Shown here piece by piece: positions 55,265-63,677 of a DNA stretch of 64,000 nucleotides; within the stretch, counting starts at the first letter, position 1, and the number at the start of each line of letters is the position of its first letter. Position numbers and translations under genes: made by a program. A model generated the notes under the pieces. It was not told where the DNA came from and ran no database searches. It saw only the letters and a program-made list of their open reading frames with translations. The DNA is from Isoptericola peretonis (lineage in GTDB: Bacteria > Actinomycetota > Actinomycetes > Actinomycetales > Cellulomonadaceae). Location: positions 434,001-498,000 of the forward strand of contig JALQCY010000003.1 of NCBI GenBank assembly GCA_023241745.1, given 5' to 3'.

Positions 55265-56410
55265 TCAGGCCGGCACGGCCGCGTCGTCGTCCTGGACGTC
55301 GCCGGGCGCGCTCATGAGCCACTCCGTGGCGAAGAGGACCTTGTCGGTGAGGCCCAGCATCGCGTCGCGGATCTCGACGTGCGGGGTGGAGAACGCGAGC
55401 CGCGCCACCGACCGTGCGCCGGGCGCGGGCGCCCAGTAGTCGACCAGGAGCAGCGGGACGTCCTGGCCGCCGAGCTCCGTCGACCCGCGGCCGACGCGCA
55501 CGTGGCGCAGGAAGGGGCCGGAGAGGGTCTCGGTGGTGGTGAGCTCGTCGTCGGGCCCGAGGCTCCGGTGGAGGCGGTCGTGGATGCGCTGCAGGTGGGT
55601 GGTCTCGCCGGCCTCCGGGCCGAGGTCGTGCCAGTAGAGCGTGAGGTTGAGCGCGAGCGCGGCGTCCTTGCCCGGGAGCACCAGGTAGGCCATGACCTGG
55701 CCGCCCGCGGCCTGCGCCCGCACCGCGACCTCGGTGAGCCGGTCGCGCAGGTCGCGGCGCAGCCCGGCGCCGCGGTCGCCCAGGGCCGCGCCCTGCTGCT
55801 TGACGAGGGCGCGGATCTGCAGGTCCCGCTGTGCCTCGTCCTCCAGGTCGATCAGCGCCCAGTGGTCGGGCAGGTTGAGCTCGATCCCGATGCCGCGGGA
55901 CCCGCCGGGCTCGTCCACCGTGGCCATGGCGTGCAGGCCGTCGATGCTGATGCCCGCCCCCGTGTCGTCCGCCATGGCCGCGGGGCCCGCGGCGGGCGTC
56001 GGGTCCAGCGCCGACAGGACCTCGTCGACGCCGAGGGCCGTGGCGTGCGGCCCGGCGGGGTCGACGACGACCCGCTCGAGCGTCGCGCCGTGGCGGCGCA
56101 GGAAGGGCACCAGCGACTCGCGCCGCCGCAGGCTGAAGGAGCGCCCGGGGTCGTCGCCGAGGAACGACTCGAGGGCCTGCGCCGTCGAGAACAGGCACAG
56201 GTCGTAGGGGCGCGTCGACCCCTCCGGCGCGGGGAAGACCCGCACCTGCGGGGTGCGGTCCTCCCGCTCGACGAGGGGCACGACGACCGCCTCGTGGTGC
56301 AGGGCCCGTCCGACGGCGGCCCGGTCGCCGGTCGCGAGGGCGGCGGCCAGGACGGGGGACCCGGCGCCGAACCGGTTCGCGCCCGGGACCGCGACGTGCT
56401 CGCCGGTCAC
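55265..56410 (-). CDS. SseB-family protein (last gene of the ESX-toxin cassette)
   Basis: 381 residues, GTG start overlapping the preceding stop by 4 nt. The N-terminal part (about 1-135) has the SseB fold: 'LAAALATGDRAAVGRALHH', 'LCLFSTAQALESFLGDDPGR' and 'VVVDPAGPHATALGVDEV'. The C-terminal part (about 150-381) is not recognised; it has 'ELNLPDHWALIDLED' and 'LAYLVLPGK'-like strands and resembles the uncharacterised proteins found next to type VII secretion genes. Probably a cytoplasmic chaperone or adaptor of the toxin operon. Confidence 0.7.
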   Translation of the reverse strand: MTGEHVAVPGANRFGAGSPVLAAALATGDRAAVGRALHHEAVVVPLVEREDRTPQVRVFPAPEGSTRPYDLCLFSTAQALESFLGDDPGRSFSLRRRESLVPFLRRHGATLERVVVDPAGPHATALGVDEVLSALDPTPAAGPAAMADDTGAGISIDGLHAMATVDEPGGSRGIGIELNLPDHWALIDLEDEAQRDLQIRALVKQQGAALGDRGAGLRRDLRDRLTEVAVRAQAAGGQVMAYLVLPGKDAALALNLTLYWHDLGPEAGETTHLQRIHDRLHRSLGPDDELTTTETLSGPFLRHVRVGRGSTELGGQDVPLLLVDYWAPAPGARSVARLAFSTPHVEIRDAMLGLTDKVLFATEWLMSAPGDVQDDDAAVPA

Positions 56411-56781
56411 CGGTCGCTCCCGTCGTCCGCCCACCCGGTCGCCGCGCGGTAGGCCGCGAACCCGGCGTCGGTCGTCCTGAGGCGGACGACGGACGTGCCG
56501 AGCTCGTCGTCCGGGTCGGGGCCCTCCCAGCAGCGCCGGTCGAGGAGGGTCTCGCGCGCCTCGTCGGGAGTGAGGTGCGGGGACGCGTCGAAGTCGCTCG
56601 ACCACGGACCCGTGGCCAGCTCGATCCATCCCGACCGGAGCAGCTCGACCAGCAGGTCGATGCGGCGGTCCCTCCTCGTCGCGTCGGGCATCGCTGCGTC
56701 GTCGTCGTCCCAGGACACCTCCCAGAGCCCCGAGACGTCCTCGTACCCGAGCCACAGGAGGTCGGTGGTCACCTTGTTCAT
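56407..56781 (-). CDS. Putative immunity protein for the adjacent polymorphic toxin
   Basis: 124 residues, acidic and Asp-rich. ATG overlaps the toxin stop (ATGA). No family recognised; 'LLWLGYEDVSGLWEV', 'LLVELLRSGWIEL' and a C-terminal 'VVRLRTTDAGFAAYRAATG' show a mixed alpha/beta protein. A small acidic protein encoded directly after a toxin gene and translationally coupled to it is the usual layout of immunity genes. It is placed here by context only. Confidence 0.6.
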   Translation of the reverse strand: MNKVTTDLLWLGYEDVSGLWEVSWDDDDAAMPDATRRDRRIDLLVELLRSGWIELATGPWSSDFDASPHLTPDEARETLLDRRCWEGPDPDDELGTSVVRLRTTDAGFAAYRAATGWADDGSDR

Positions 56782-58472
56782 GAGAGTGTGGGGTTGCCTT
56801 TCAGCGGCACGCGGGTCGGCGCGCCACGTCCGTCGCTGACGCGGAGGTAGGGACCGGTGTGGAGCGGGTCGGCATGACCCGGCCACCCGCTCTCGTAGAT
56901 GATCTGCTGGCCCGTGTTCTTGATCGGCGGCTCGTGCTTGACCGCCGTGCCGCCCGGCGGGACCTTCTTGGGCGTCGAGGCCACCCAGTCCTCCGGGATC
57001 ATCTGCTTGACCTCGTCGTACGACTTGCCGGTGGCGCCCTTGACGTTGGTGATGACGTCGTTCGCCGCCTTCTTGGCCGCTTCGCGCGCGGCCTTGTCGT
57101 GCGCGCCGGAGTTGTGGACGAGAACGGGTTGGTCGCCGGCGAGGACGTAGTAGGTGTGGTGGGTCTCGACATGGATGTTGTAGACCGTGGCGGGATCGTC
57201 GGTGCCGCGCTGGTCGATGGTGACCCGCTCGAGGGTGACCGTGCCGTCCGGCGTCACGAGGAGGTCCCCGGGCTGCAGGTCCCGCGCCAGGATCCAGCCC
57301 ATGTTCGCGACCATGAACGGGTGCTCGTCGGTCGTGGTGACCGTGTGCCCGCCGATGCTCAGGTGATACAGGGTGGTCGTGGTCCGCACGAACGTCTCGG
57401 TCACCACCTGCCACCCGTCCCCACCGGCCGCGACGTCGTGCGCCCAGACCTTGTCCCCCGCCCGCAGGTCCTCGATCGGCCGGTCACCGTCCGCGGTGCG
57501 CACCAGCGTCCCGGCGGTGAAGCAGGTGCCGAACCCGACCTTGCACCACGCCTTCTTCGCACCGGTCTTCATGCCCTGCTTGACCGCGGCCCGCGACAGC
57601 CCCGTGGCGGCCTTGGCCGCACCACCCAGACCGATCACCGACAGCGCGGCGCCCGCGATCGCGATCCCCGCCTCGGCCCACGACCGTTCCCCGGTCGCGG
57701 CGAGCGTGATGTTCGCCAACGCGGACACGATCGCGGCCACCGCGGCCACGACGATCAGCACCCCCGCCAACGCGGTCCCCACGACCGGGATGAACGCGAC
57801 CACCACGGCCAGCAGGCCCGCGATCATCGAGACCATGTCCGCGATGTCCGCGATCGCCGCGACGACCTTCGACCCCCAGTCGTCCCACCACGAGTCGTTC
57901 AGATCGTCCCCGGAGGTGATGTCCTCGATACGGGCGACCGCATCACCCGCCGCCCGGTCCCGATCAGCGGTCGCCGTCTCGATGTCCGAACGGGCGGCCG
58001 CGACCCGACCGTCCGCCTCCTGCGCGCTCGACCCCGCAGCCCGCGCCTGCTGCTCGTACTCCCGCTTCTCCTGCGCATCGGACGCGCCGTCCGCGAGATC
58101 GTCGAACCGGTCCCGCGACCCGGCAGCGTCCTGCGCCGCCGCCTGCGCCTGACGGGCCCGCTCGAGCGCGGCCAACGTCTCGACCTGCACCCGCTCCAAC
58201 GCCCGGGCATAGTCCACCAACGCCTCGCCCGTGGCCTGATACCGCGCGTGCGCCCGCCGGATCTCCCCGACGGTCTCCTCCTTGGTCTCCATCAACGCGT
58301 CCACGGCCTGCGAGACCGTGCCCGCCACGTCCAGCCGCGACATCGCCCCCGCCGCATCATCGATCGACCCCGCGACCTCGAGATAGTCCTGCCCACCCGC
58401 CAGCACCAGCACCGGATCCCCCGGCGTCGGATCCCCGTCCAACCCCACCGGCGACCAGTCCGCCGGCCTCAC
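56778..58472 (-). CDS. Polymorphic toxin with WXG-like helical N-terminus, HINT domain and C-terminal toxin domain
   Basis: 564 residues, GTG start overlapping the ESX-like gene. About 1-200 helical, Ala/Glu-rich (heptad-like, export and partner region); about 205-295 hydrophobic, Gly/Ala/Val-rich segments; pretoxin HINT domain from C317 ('CFTAGTLVRTADG') through 'TTDEHPFMV' to 'VLVHNSG' with H453 and N454, complete for self-cleavage. The last 110 residues are the toxin: 'EVKQMIPEDWVAS', 'SGWPGHADPLHTGPYLRVS', 'RVPLKGNPTLS'. Toxin family not assigned; RNase-type is a guess. Likely secreted by a type VII system and released by HINT cleavage. Confidence 0.82.
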   Translation of the reverse strand: MRPADWSPVGLDGDPTPGDPVLVLAGGQDYLEVAGSIDDAAGAMSRLDVAGTVSQAVDALMETKEETVGEIRRAHARYQATGEALVDYARALERVQVETLAALERARQAQAAAQDAAGSRDRFDDLADGASDAQEKREYEQQARAAGSSAQEADGRVAAARSDIETATADRDRAAGDAVARIEDITSGDDLNDSWWDDWGSKVVAAIADIADMVSMIAGLLAVVVAFIPVVGTALAGVLIVVAAVAAIVSALANITLAATGERSWAEAGIAIAGAALSVIGLGGAAKAATGLSRAAVKQGMKTGAKKAWCKVGFGTCFTAGTLVRTADGDRPIEDLRAGDKVWAHDVAAGGDGWQVVTETFVRTTTTLYHLSIGGHTVTTTDEHPFMVANMGWILARDLQPGDLLVTPDGTVTLERVTIDQRGTDDPATVYNIHVETHHTYYVLAGDQPVLVHNSGAHDKAAREAAKKAANDVITNVKGATGKSYDEVKQMIPEDWVASTPKKVPPGGTAVKHEPPIKNTGQQIIYESGWPGHADPLHTGPYLRVSDGRGAPTRVPLKGNPTLS

Positions 58473-58786
58473 ACGGGTCCTCCGGACGACGGGGCCGGCG
58501 CCCCCTCGCCGCGGATCCCGTCCGCGAGGTCGGAGTCGATGTCCGTGAACGCCTGCGCGACCTGCACCGACGCGTCGGCGAGCAGCCGCAGGTTCCCCGT
58601 CATCTTCTCCCGCGTGTCGTCCCACGAGCTCGCGAAGTCCCGCACCGCGCTCGCGAGCCCGTCGTGCCCCACCGCGTCCGCGATCCGGTCGCTCCTGGCG
58701 GTCGCGTTCTCGAACTCGTCCGCGACCGTGGTCAGGCTCGAGCCCAGCTCCGTCACGGCATCCAGATCCACCCGAAGATCAGCCAC
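58469..58786 (-). CDS. ESX/WXG100-like small helical protein
   Basis: 105 residues, GTG start after GGAGGGGGT. 'LDAVTELGSSLTTVADEF' and 'ASSWDDTREKMTGNLRLLAD' form a helical hairpin; 'WDD' takes the place of WXG. Fits the small partner encoded upstream of LXG/WXG-toxins, which helps their export through the type VII machinery. Stop overlaps the toxin start, so the pair is co-translated. Confidence 0.7.
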   Translation of the reverse strand: MADLRVDLDAVTELGSSLTTVADEFENATARSDRIADAVGHDGLASAVRDFASSWDDTREKMTGNLRLLADASVQVAQAFTDIDSDLADGIRGEGAPAPSSGGPV

Positions 58787-58924
58787 AGCACCCCCTCCGT
58801 CCCGGAGAGAGTAACCAGCGTCACGCCTGATGCACACGGGGAGAACTTCCCGTCGTGCCTGCTCAGCAGCCAGAACGCCACGAGCGGGCGCGCCGCCGTG
58901 TCGGCGCGCCGTAGGGTGACGAGC

Positions 58925-60196
58925 ATGGACACCGAAGAGCGCCTCGCCGTCTTCCTCGACTACGAGAACCTGGCGCTCGGCGCACGGGACCACCTGGGCG
59001 GCATGCAGTTCGACTTCAAGCCGATCGCCGACGCGCTCGCCGTCCGCGGCCGCGTGGTCGTGCGGCGCGCGTACGCCGACTGGTCGTACTTCGACGAGGA
59101 CCGCCGGATGCTGACCCGGCACCAGGTCGAGCTCATCGAGATGACGCAGCGCATGGGTGCGTCCCGCAAGAACGCCGCCGACATCAAGATGGTGGTCGAC
59201 GCGATCGAGATGGCCTTCGAGCGCGAGTACATCACCACGTTCGTCATGTGCACGGGCGACTCCGACTTCTCCCCGCTGGTCCACAAGCTGCGCGAGCTGG
59301 ACAAGCGCGTCATCGGCGTCGGCGTCGAGAACTCCACGTCGCGCCTGCTGCCGTCGGCCTGCGACGAGTTCCTGTTCTACGACCGGCTCGAGGGCGTCGA
59401 CGTGCCCGACGAGTCCGAGGCGCCCGCCCCGAAGCGGACCGGGCGCGGTGCCGGCAAGGGGACCGGCCGAGCCGGGGGCGGGCGGGGCGGTCGCGCCAAG
59501 GCGCCCGCCGTCGAGGTGCCGGCCGAGGCACCGGCGGAGTCGCCGGCCGAGCCTGCGGTGCCCGCCGTGCCCGTCGACGAGGCGCCGGCGTCCGGCACCT
59601 CGGGCACGCGCCGTCGCAGGAAGGCGCCCGCCGCGGAGGTCGCCGCCGAGCCGGCGCCCGAGCCCGCCGTCGAGGCCGTGGTCGAGACCGACCTCGAGCA
59701 CGACGACTCCGGCGCGCCCGGCGAGGACGCGCCGATGGAGGTCAAGGTGGCGCAGACGCTCGCGGACCTGCAGGCCTCGACGAGCGGGTCCGTGACGGCG
59801 TCGATGCTCAAGCGCACGCTGGTGCGCAAGGACCCCACGTTCAGCGAGTCGGACTACGGCTTCCGCACCTTCGGCGAGTTCCTGCGCTTCCTCGCCGACC
59901 GCGGCTTCGTCGTGCTCGCGCCCGGACCCTCGACCGGCGACCCGGAGGTGGCGCTGCCCGAGCAGCAGGACACCGCGGGCGCGTTCGGGCTCCTCCGCCA
60001 GGTGGTGCAGGGCGCCGGCGGCACCGCGCCGCTGTCGGGGCTCAAGAACGAGGTGCGCAAGCGCCGGCCCGACTTCTCGGAGAAGGCCCTCGGCTACCGC
60101 GGTTTCCTCCAGTTCGCGAAGGCGGCCGCGGCGTCGGACGCCGTGGGCCTGGCCTGGGACGACGACGCGGAGGACTACCTGGTCACCGTCGCGTGA
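58925..60196 (+). CDS. NYN-domain (PIN-like) nuclease with two C-terminal OST-HTH/LOTUS domains
   Basis: 423 residues. NYN core about 1-150 with acidic residues in 'VFLDYENLA', 'IKMVVDAIEM' and 'CTGDSDFSPLV', a Pro/Ala/Glu-rich linker about 165-265, then two LOTUS domains: about 275-335 ('SESDYGFRTFGEFLRFL') and about 350-423 ('SEKALGYRGFLQFAKAA'). NYN proteins are predicted RNases; LOTUS domains bind RNA, including G-quadruplexes. TAGGGT ends 7 nt before the ATG with no Shine-Dalgarno, so leaderless. Divergent from the ESX cassette. Confidence 0.87.
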   Translation: MDTEERLAVFLDYENLALGARDHLGGMQFDFKPIADALAVRGRVVVRRAYADWSYFDEDRRMLTRHQVELIEMTQRMGASRKNAADIKMVVDAIEMAFEREYITTFVMCTGDSDFSPLVHKLRELDKRVIGVGVENSTSRLLPSACDEFLFYDRLEGVDVPDESEAPAPKRTGRGAGKGTGRAGGGRGGRAKAPAVEVPAEAPAESPAEPAVPAVPVDEAPASGTSGTRRRRKAPAAEVAAEPAPEPAVEAVVETDLEHDDSGAPGEDAPMEVKVAQTLADLQASTSGSVTASMLKRTLVRKDPTFSESDYGFRTFGEFLRFLADRGFVVLAPGPSTGDPEVALPEQQDTAGAFGLLRQVVQGAGGTAPLSGLKNEVRKRRPDFSEKALGYRGFLQFAKAAAASDAVGLAWDDDAEDYLVTVA

Positions 60197-60197
60197 C

Positions 60198-60221
60198 GTC
60201 GCGGCTCGGTCGAGCCGCGAC
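60198..60221 (+). terminator. Hairpin after the NYN gene
   Basis: A perfect 10-bp stem (60198-60207 with 60212-60221) and GGTC loop begin 2 nt after the stop codon. The next gene has its own -10-like box 10 nt later. No T-tract. Confidence 0.6.
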
Positions 60222-60243
60222 GGGCAGGGGGCACAATGGTGCG

Positions 60244-60891
60244 GTGACCTATCGGTTCCTGCGCCTCGTCCTGTCGCTCCTGGTGTACGTGCTGCTGCGT
60301 CCCCAGGTGACGGGGCTGCACAACATCCCGCGTCGCGGCCCGGTGATCCTGGCGAGCAACCACCTGTCGTTCATCGACTCGATCATCATCCCGCTCGTCG
60401 TGCCGCGGCACGTCACCTTCATCGCGAAGGCGGAGTACTGGACGGGCCGGGGCCTCAAGGGCCGCGTCTCCCGCTGGTTCTTCACCACGATGGGGCACAT
60501 CCCCGTGGACCGCGAGGACCCGCGCGCCGGGCAGCGGTCGCTCGACGACGCGCTCGTCGTGCTCAAGCGCGGCGGCGCCTTCGGCATCTACCCCGAGGGC
60601 ACCCGCTCGCGCGACGGCAAGCTGCACCAGGGCCACACCGGCGTGGCCTGGCTGGCGTTGGCCGGCTCGGCGCCCGTGGTCCCGGTGGCGCTGCGCGGCA
60701 CCGACAAGGTGCAGCCCGTCGGCAAGCGGCTCCCGCGCCCCGCCCGCGGCATCCAGGTGCACTTCGGCGCCCCGATCGACCCGTCGCGGCAGCTCACCAC
60801 CGGGGCGCGGCCCGCGCAGGTGCGTCGTGAGCTCACCGACCACGTGATGTCCTCGATCCACAAGATGAGCGGTCAGGAGCTCGCCGCGTGA
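60244..60891 (+). CDS. 1-acyl-sn-glycerol-3-phosphate acyltransferase-like protein (PlsC family)
   Basis: 215 residues, GTG start with CACAAT ending 6 nt upstream. One N-terminal hydrophobic segment, then 'ASNHLSFIDS' (H-x4-D motif), 'GHIPVDRED', 'FGIYPEGTRSRDG' and 'VVPVALRGT', the four acyltransferase blocks. Makes phosphatidic acid from lysophosphatidate, or a related lipid. Stop overlaps menG start by 4 nt. Confidence 0.9.
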   Translation: MTYRFLRLVLSLLVYVLLRPQVTGLHNIPRRGPVILASNHLSFIDSIIIPLVVPRHVTFIAKAEYWTGRGLKGRVSRWFFTTMGHIPVDREDPRAGQRSLDDALVVLKRGGAFGIYPEGTRSRDGKLHQGHTGVAWLALAGSAPVVPVALRGTDKVQPVGKRLPRPARGIQVHFGAPIDPSRQLTTGARPAQVRRELTDHVMSSIHKMSGQELAA

Positions 60892-61583
60892 CCGTCCCCT
60901 CGTCGCACGGCGAGGAGGTGCAGCGCCTCTTCGACACGGTCCCCGGCTACTACGACCGGATGAACCGGCTCATGACGCTCGGGCGCCACGCGGCCTGGTG
61001 CCGCGACGTCGCGCGCCGGGCCCAGGTGCCCGCCGGCGGCTCGCTGCTCGACATCGCGACGGGCACCGGCGTGATCGCCCTCGAGGCGGCCCGCCAGTAC
61101 CCCGGCGCCACGATCCACGGCGTCGACTTCTCGGAGGGGATGCTCGACGGCGCCCGCACCAAGCCCGGCGCCGAGGCCGTCACCTGGCAGTTCGCCGACG
61201 CCTACGCCCTGCCCTACGACGACGCGTCGTTCGACGCCGTCACGCACGGCTACCTGCTGCGCAACGTCGAGGACGCCGAGCGGGTGCTCGCGGAGCAGCT
61301 GCGCGTGCTGAAGCCGGGCGGACGTCTGGTCCTGCTCGAGACCTGCCCGCCGCGCGGGTTGCTGCGCCTGCCCGTGACGCTGGGCGTGAAGGTCGTCATC
61401 CCGCTGCTGGGACAGCTCGTGGCGCGCGACAAGGAGTCGTACACGTACCTCGAGGAGACCACCCTCGGGTTCATGTCCCCCGAGCAGGTCGCCTCCGTCC
61501 TCTGGCGGCTCGGGTTCGACGACGTCACCTGGCGGCGGCGGTTCCTCGGCACCCACATGATCGTGAGCGCCCGCAAGCCGTAG
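60888..61583 (+). CDS. menG: Demethylmenaquinone methyltransferase
   Basis: 231 residues. Class I SAM-methyltransferase; 'LFDTVPGYYDRMNRLMTLGR' at the N-terminus is the UbiE/MenG signature, 'LLDIATGTGVIALEAAR' binds SAM, 'GVDFSEGML' and 'THGYLLRNVED' follow. Final step of menaquinone synthesis. The small actinobacterial version has 'PGYYDRMNRLM' where others have 'AxxYDxMNDLLS'. GTG start overlaps plsC. Confidence 0.9.
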   Translation: MTVPSSHGEEVQRLFDTVPGYYDRMNRLMTLGRHAAWCRDVARRAQVPAGGSLLDIATGTGVIALEAARQYPGATIHGVDFSEGMLDGARTKPGAEAVTWQFADAYALPYDDASFDAVTHGYLLRNVEDAERVLAEQLRVLKPGGRLVLLETCPPRGLLRLPVTLGVKVVIPLLGQLVARDKESYTYLEETTLGFMSPEQVASVLWRLGFDDVTWRRRFLGTHMIVSARKP

Positions 61584-61601
61584 CTCCCCCGGCCGGGGGA
61601 G
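61584..61601 (+). terminator. Palindromic hairpin after menG
   Basis: CTCCCCCGG/CCGGGGGAG, an 18-bp perfect palindrome starting right after the stop codon. Compact terminator-like structure without T-tract. Confidence 0.55.
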
Positions 61602-61634
61602 GCGCGCCGATGTCCTGCTTGGAAGACTGACGGC

Positions 61635-62921
61635 ATGACAGGTCGGACGACGGCGGGCGGCAGGCGCGGTGTGCTGCGCCGGGCCCTGTCGCCGCTGACC
61701 GGCGCGTCCACCGTGCGGGCGGGGGTGTACCTCGTCATCGGGGGCGTCGTGGCGGGCGCGTACTTCGTGCTCGTCGCCGGTTTCGTGCAGATGTTCGCCG
61801 ACCCGCGCACGCCGCGGGTCGCCGTCGGCGTGCTGGCGCTGGTGAGCGCCGTCATCGTGGCCACGCCGCCGTTCCTCGCGCCCGTGCGGGCGCTGGAGAT
61901 CGCCGCCGCGCGGACCTTCCTCGACGTCGACTCCCGCGTCCTGCCCGACCCTGCCGGGCCGCCGACCGTCTCGTCGCGATGGCGCGGAGCAGCGTGGTTC
62001 GCGCTGCACCTCGCGCTGGGGGCGGTCGTCACGCTGGGGCTGCTGCTCGCCGTGCCGCTGGCGACACAGCTGGCGCTCTCCGTGTTCGGCGTGGACCGCG
62101 CCTTCCTCGTCGAGACGGTGCCGGCGGTCGCGCGCAACCCCGCGGCGTGGGCGGTGCTCGCGGTCCTGGCGCTGGTCGCCCTTCCGTACGGCACGGCGCT
62201 CGCGCGCCGGCTGCTGCGCCAGTCGGCGGAGCCGCTGCTCGGCCCGGACCAGACGGCGCGCATCGCCGAGCTCGAGGCCCAGGCGGACCGGCTCGCCGAG
62301 CGGGGGCGACTCGCCCGCGAGCTGCACGACTCCGTCGGGCACGCCCTCACGGTCACCACCCTCCAGGCTGCCGCCGCCGCGCGGCTGGTGGGCACCGACC
62401 CGGAGGCGGCGCGACGGTCGCTCGCCGCGATCGAGGACGCCGGTCGTTCCGCGATGGCGGACCTCGACCACGTGCTCGGCCTGCTGCGCGCCGGCGATGA
62501 CGCGCGGCCCGGGACGGACCGCGCGCCCGCGCGGTCGCTCGACGACCTGCCGGCCCTCGCCGACGACGCACGCCACGCCGGCGCGGACGTCCGCCTCGAC
62601 ATCGCGCCGGGCACGACGACCGGGCTGCCCCGCGCGACGTCGCACGAGGCGTACCGCGTGGTGCAGGAGGCGCTCACCAACGCCGTCCGGCACGCGCCAG
62701 GGAGCCCGGTGGACGTGCGCGTCCGGATCGACGACGACGGCCGCACCCTCGACGTCGTGGTGTCCAACCCGCTGCCCGCCGCACCCTCCGTGCCCTCCCC
62801 GGGCGGCGGGGGCCGCGGCCTGCACGGCATGGCCGAACGGGTGCGGCTGCTGCGCGGCGAGCTCGACGCCGGCCCCCGCGACGGCCGGTGGGTGGTGCGG
62901 GCGCGCCTGCCGCGTCGCTGA
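61635..62921 (+). CDS. Sensor histidine kinase, NarL/DesK type
   Basis: 428 residues. Four hydrophobic segments (about 27-52, 60-80, 115-145, 165-190), dimerisation/phospho-acceptor helix 'LARELHDSVGHALT' with H231, and an HATPase about 320-428 ('VVQEALTNAVRHA', 'GGGGRGLHGMAERV'). No extracellular sensor domain, so a membrane-embedded signal is likely. ATG has a weak AAGACT box 6 nt upstream. Response regulator encoded next. Confidence 0.92.
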   Translation: MTGRTTAGGRRGVLRRALSPLTGASTVRAGVYLVIGGVVAGAYFVLVAGFVQMFADPRTPRVAVGVLALVSAVIVATPPFLAPVRALEIAAARTFLDVDSRVLPDPAGPPTVSSRWRGAAWFALHLALGAVVTLGLLLAVPLATQLALSVFGVDRAFLVETVPAVARNPAAWAVLAVLALVALPYGTALARRLLRQSAEPLLGPDQTARIAELEAQADRLAERGRLARELHDSVGHALTVTTLQAAAAARLVGTDPEAARRSLAAIEDAGRSAMADLDHVLGLLRAGDDARPGTDRAPARSLDDLPALADDARHAGADVRLDIAPGTTTGLPRATSHEAYRVVQEALTNAVRHAPGSPVDVRVRIDDDGRTLDVVVSNPLPAAPSVPSPGGGGRGLHGMAERVRLLRGELDAGPRDGRWVVRARLPRR

Positions 62922-62990
62922 GGGCGCGGTGTGCTCGCCCTGGTGCCGGCGTGCGGGCCGGGCCGTCGCCGATGGGGCAGGATCGACGCC

Positions 62991-63677
62991 GTGACCCTCC
63001 CGCCCGACACCGCCACCGTCCGCATCGTCCTCGTCGACGACGAACCGCTGGTGCGCGCGGGCCTGCGCGTCATCCTCGACGCGGAGCCGGGCCTGGAGGT
63101 CGTGGGGGAGGCGGGCGACGGGTCGGAGGTGCCGCAGGTCGTGGCGGAGGCCAGGCCCGACGTCGTCCTCATGGACGTGCGCATGCCCCGGGTGGACGGG
63201 ATCGCGGCCACGCGCGCCGTCGTCGCGAGGGGCCGTCAGCACCCGCCGGCGCCGCGGGTCCTGGTGCTGACCACGTTCGAGAACGACGACTACGTCCTCG
63301 ACGCGCTGCACGCCGGCGCGCAGGGCTTCCTCCTGAAGCGGGCCCACCCCGAGGAGGTGGCGCACGCGGTGCGGCTGGTGGCGCGGGGCGACTCGCTGCT
63401 GTTCCCGGACGCCGTCCGCCGCCTCGTCGCCGCCCACGGACCGGACACGTCCCAGGGCGACGCCCTCCGGTCCGCCCGGCTGACCGAGCGCGAGGGCGAG
63501 GTGCTGCGCCTCGTCGCCGCCGGCCTGTCGAACGCCGAGATCGCCCGCGAGCTGTACCTCGGCGTCGAGACCGTGCGCACGCACGTGGGCAACATCCTCA
63601 CCAAGCTCGACGTGCGCGACCGCACCCAGGCGGTGGTGCGGGCCTACGAGTCCGGGTTCGTGCCGCTCCGCGGGTGA
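62991..63677 (+). CDS. Response regulator, NarL/FixJ type
   Basis: 228 residues from GTG 62991, with CAGGAT ending 7 nt upstream. Receiver domain about 10-130 with phospho-acceptor D62 ('VLMDVRMPR'), acidic pair 'LVDDEP' and conserved Lys in '[10 protein letters not shown]'; LuxR-type HTH about 160-225 ('[18 protein letters not shown]', '[16 protein letters not shown]'). Paired with the kinase, 69 nt upstream. The last 34 nt overlap the convergent gene. Confidence 0.92.
   Translation: MTLPPDTATVRIVLVDDEPLVRAGLRVILDAEPGLEVVGEAGDGSEVPQVVAEARPDVVLMDVRMPRVDGIAATRAVVARGRQHPPAPRVLVLTTFENDDYVLDALHAGAQGFLLKRAHPEEVAHAVRLVARGDSLLFPDAVRRLVAAHGPDTSQGDALRSARLTEREGEVLRLVAAGLSNAEIARELYLGVETVRTHVGNILTKLDVRDRTQAVVRAYESGFVPLRG

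Noticed and set aside
55265..58786. Toxin cassette as part of a prophage or integrative element
   Set aside because: No integrase, att-like repeats, tRNA target or composition change at its borders.
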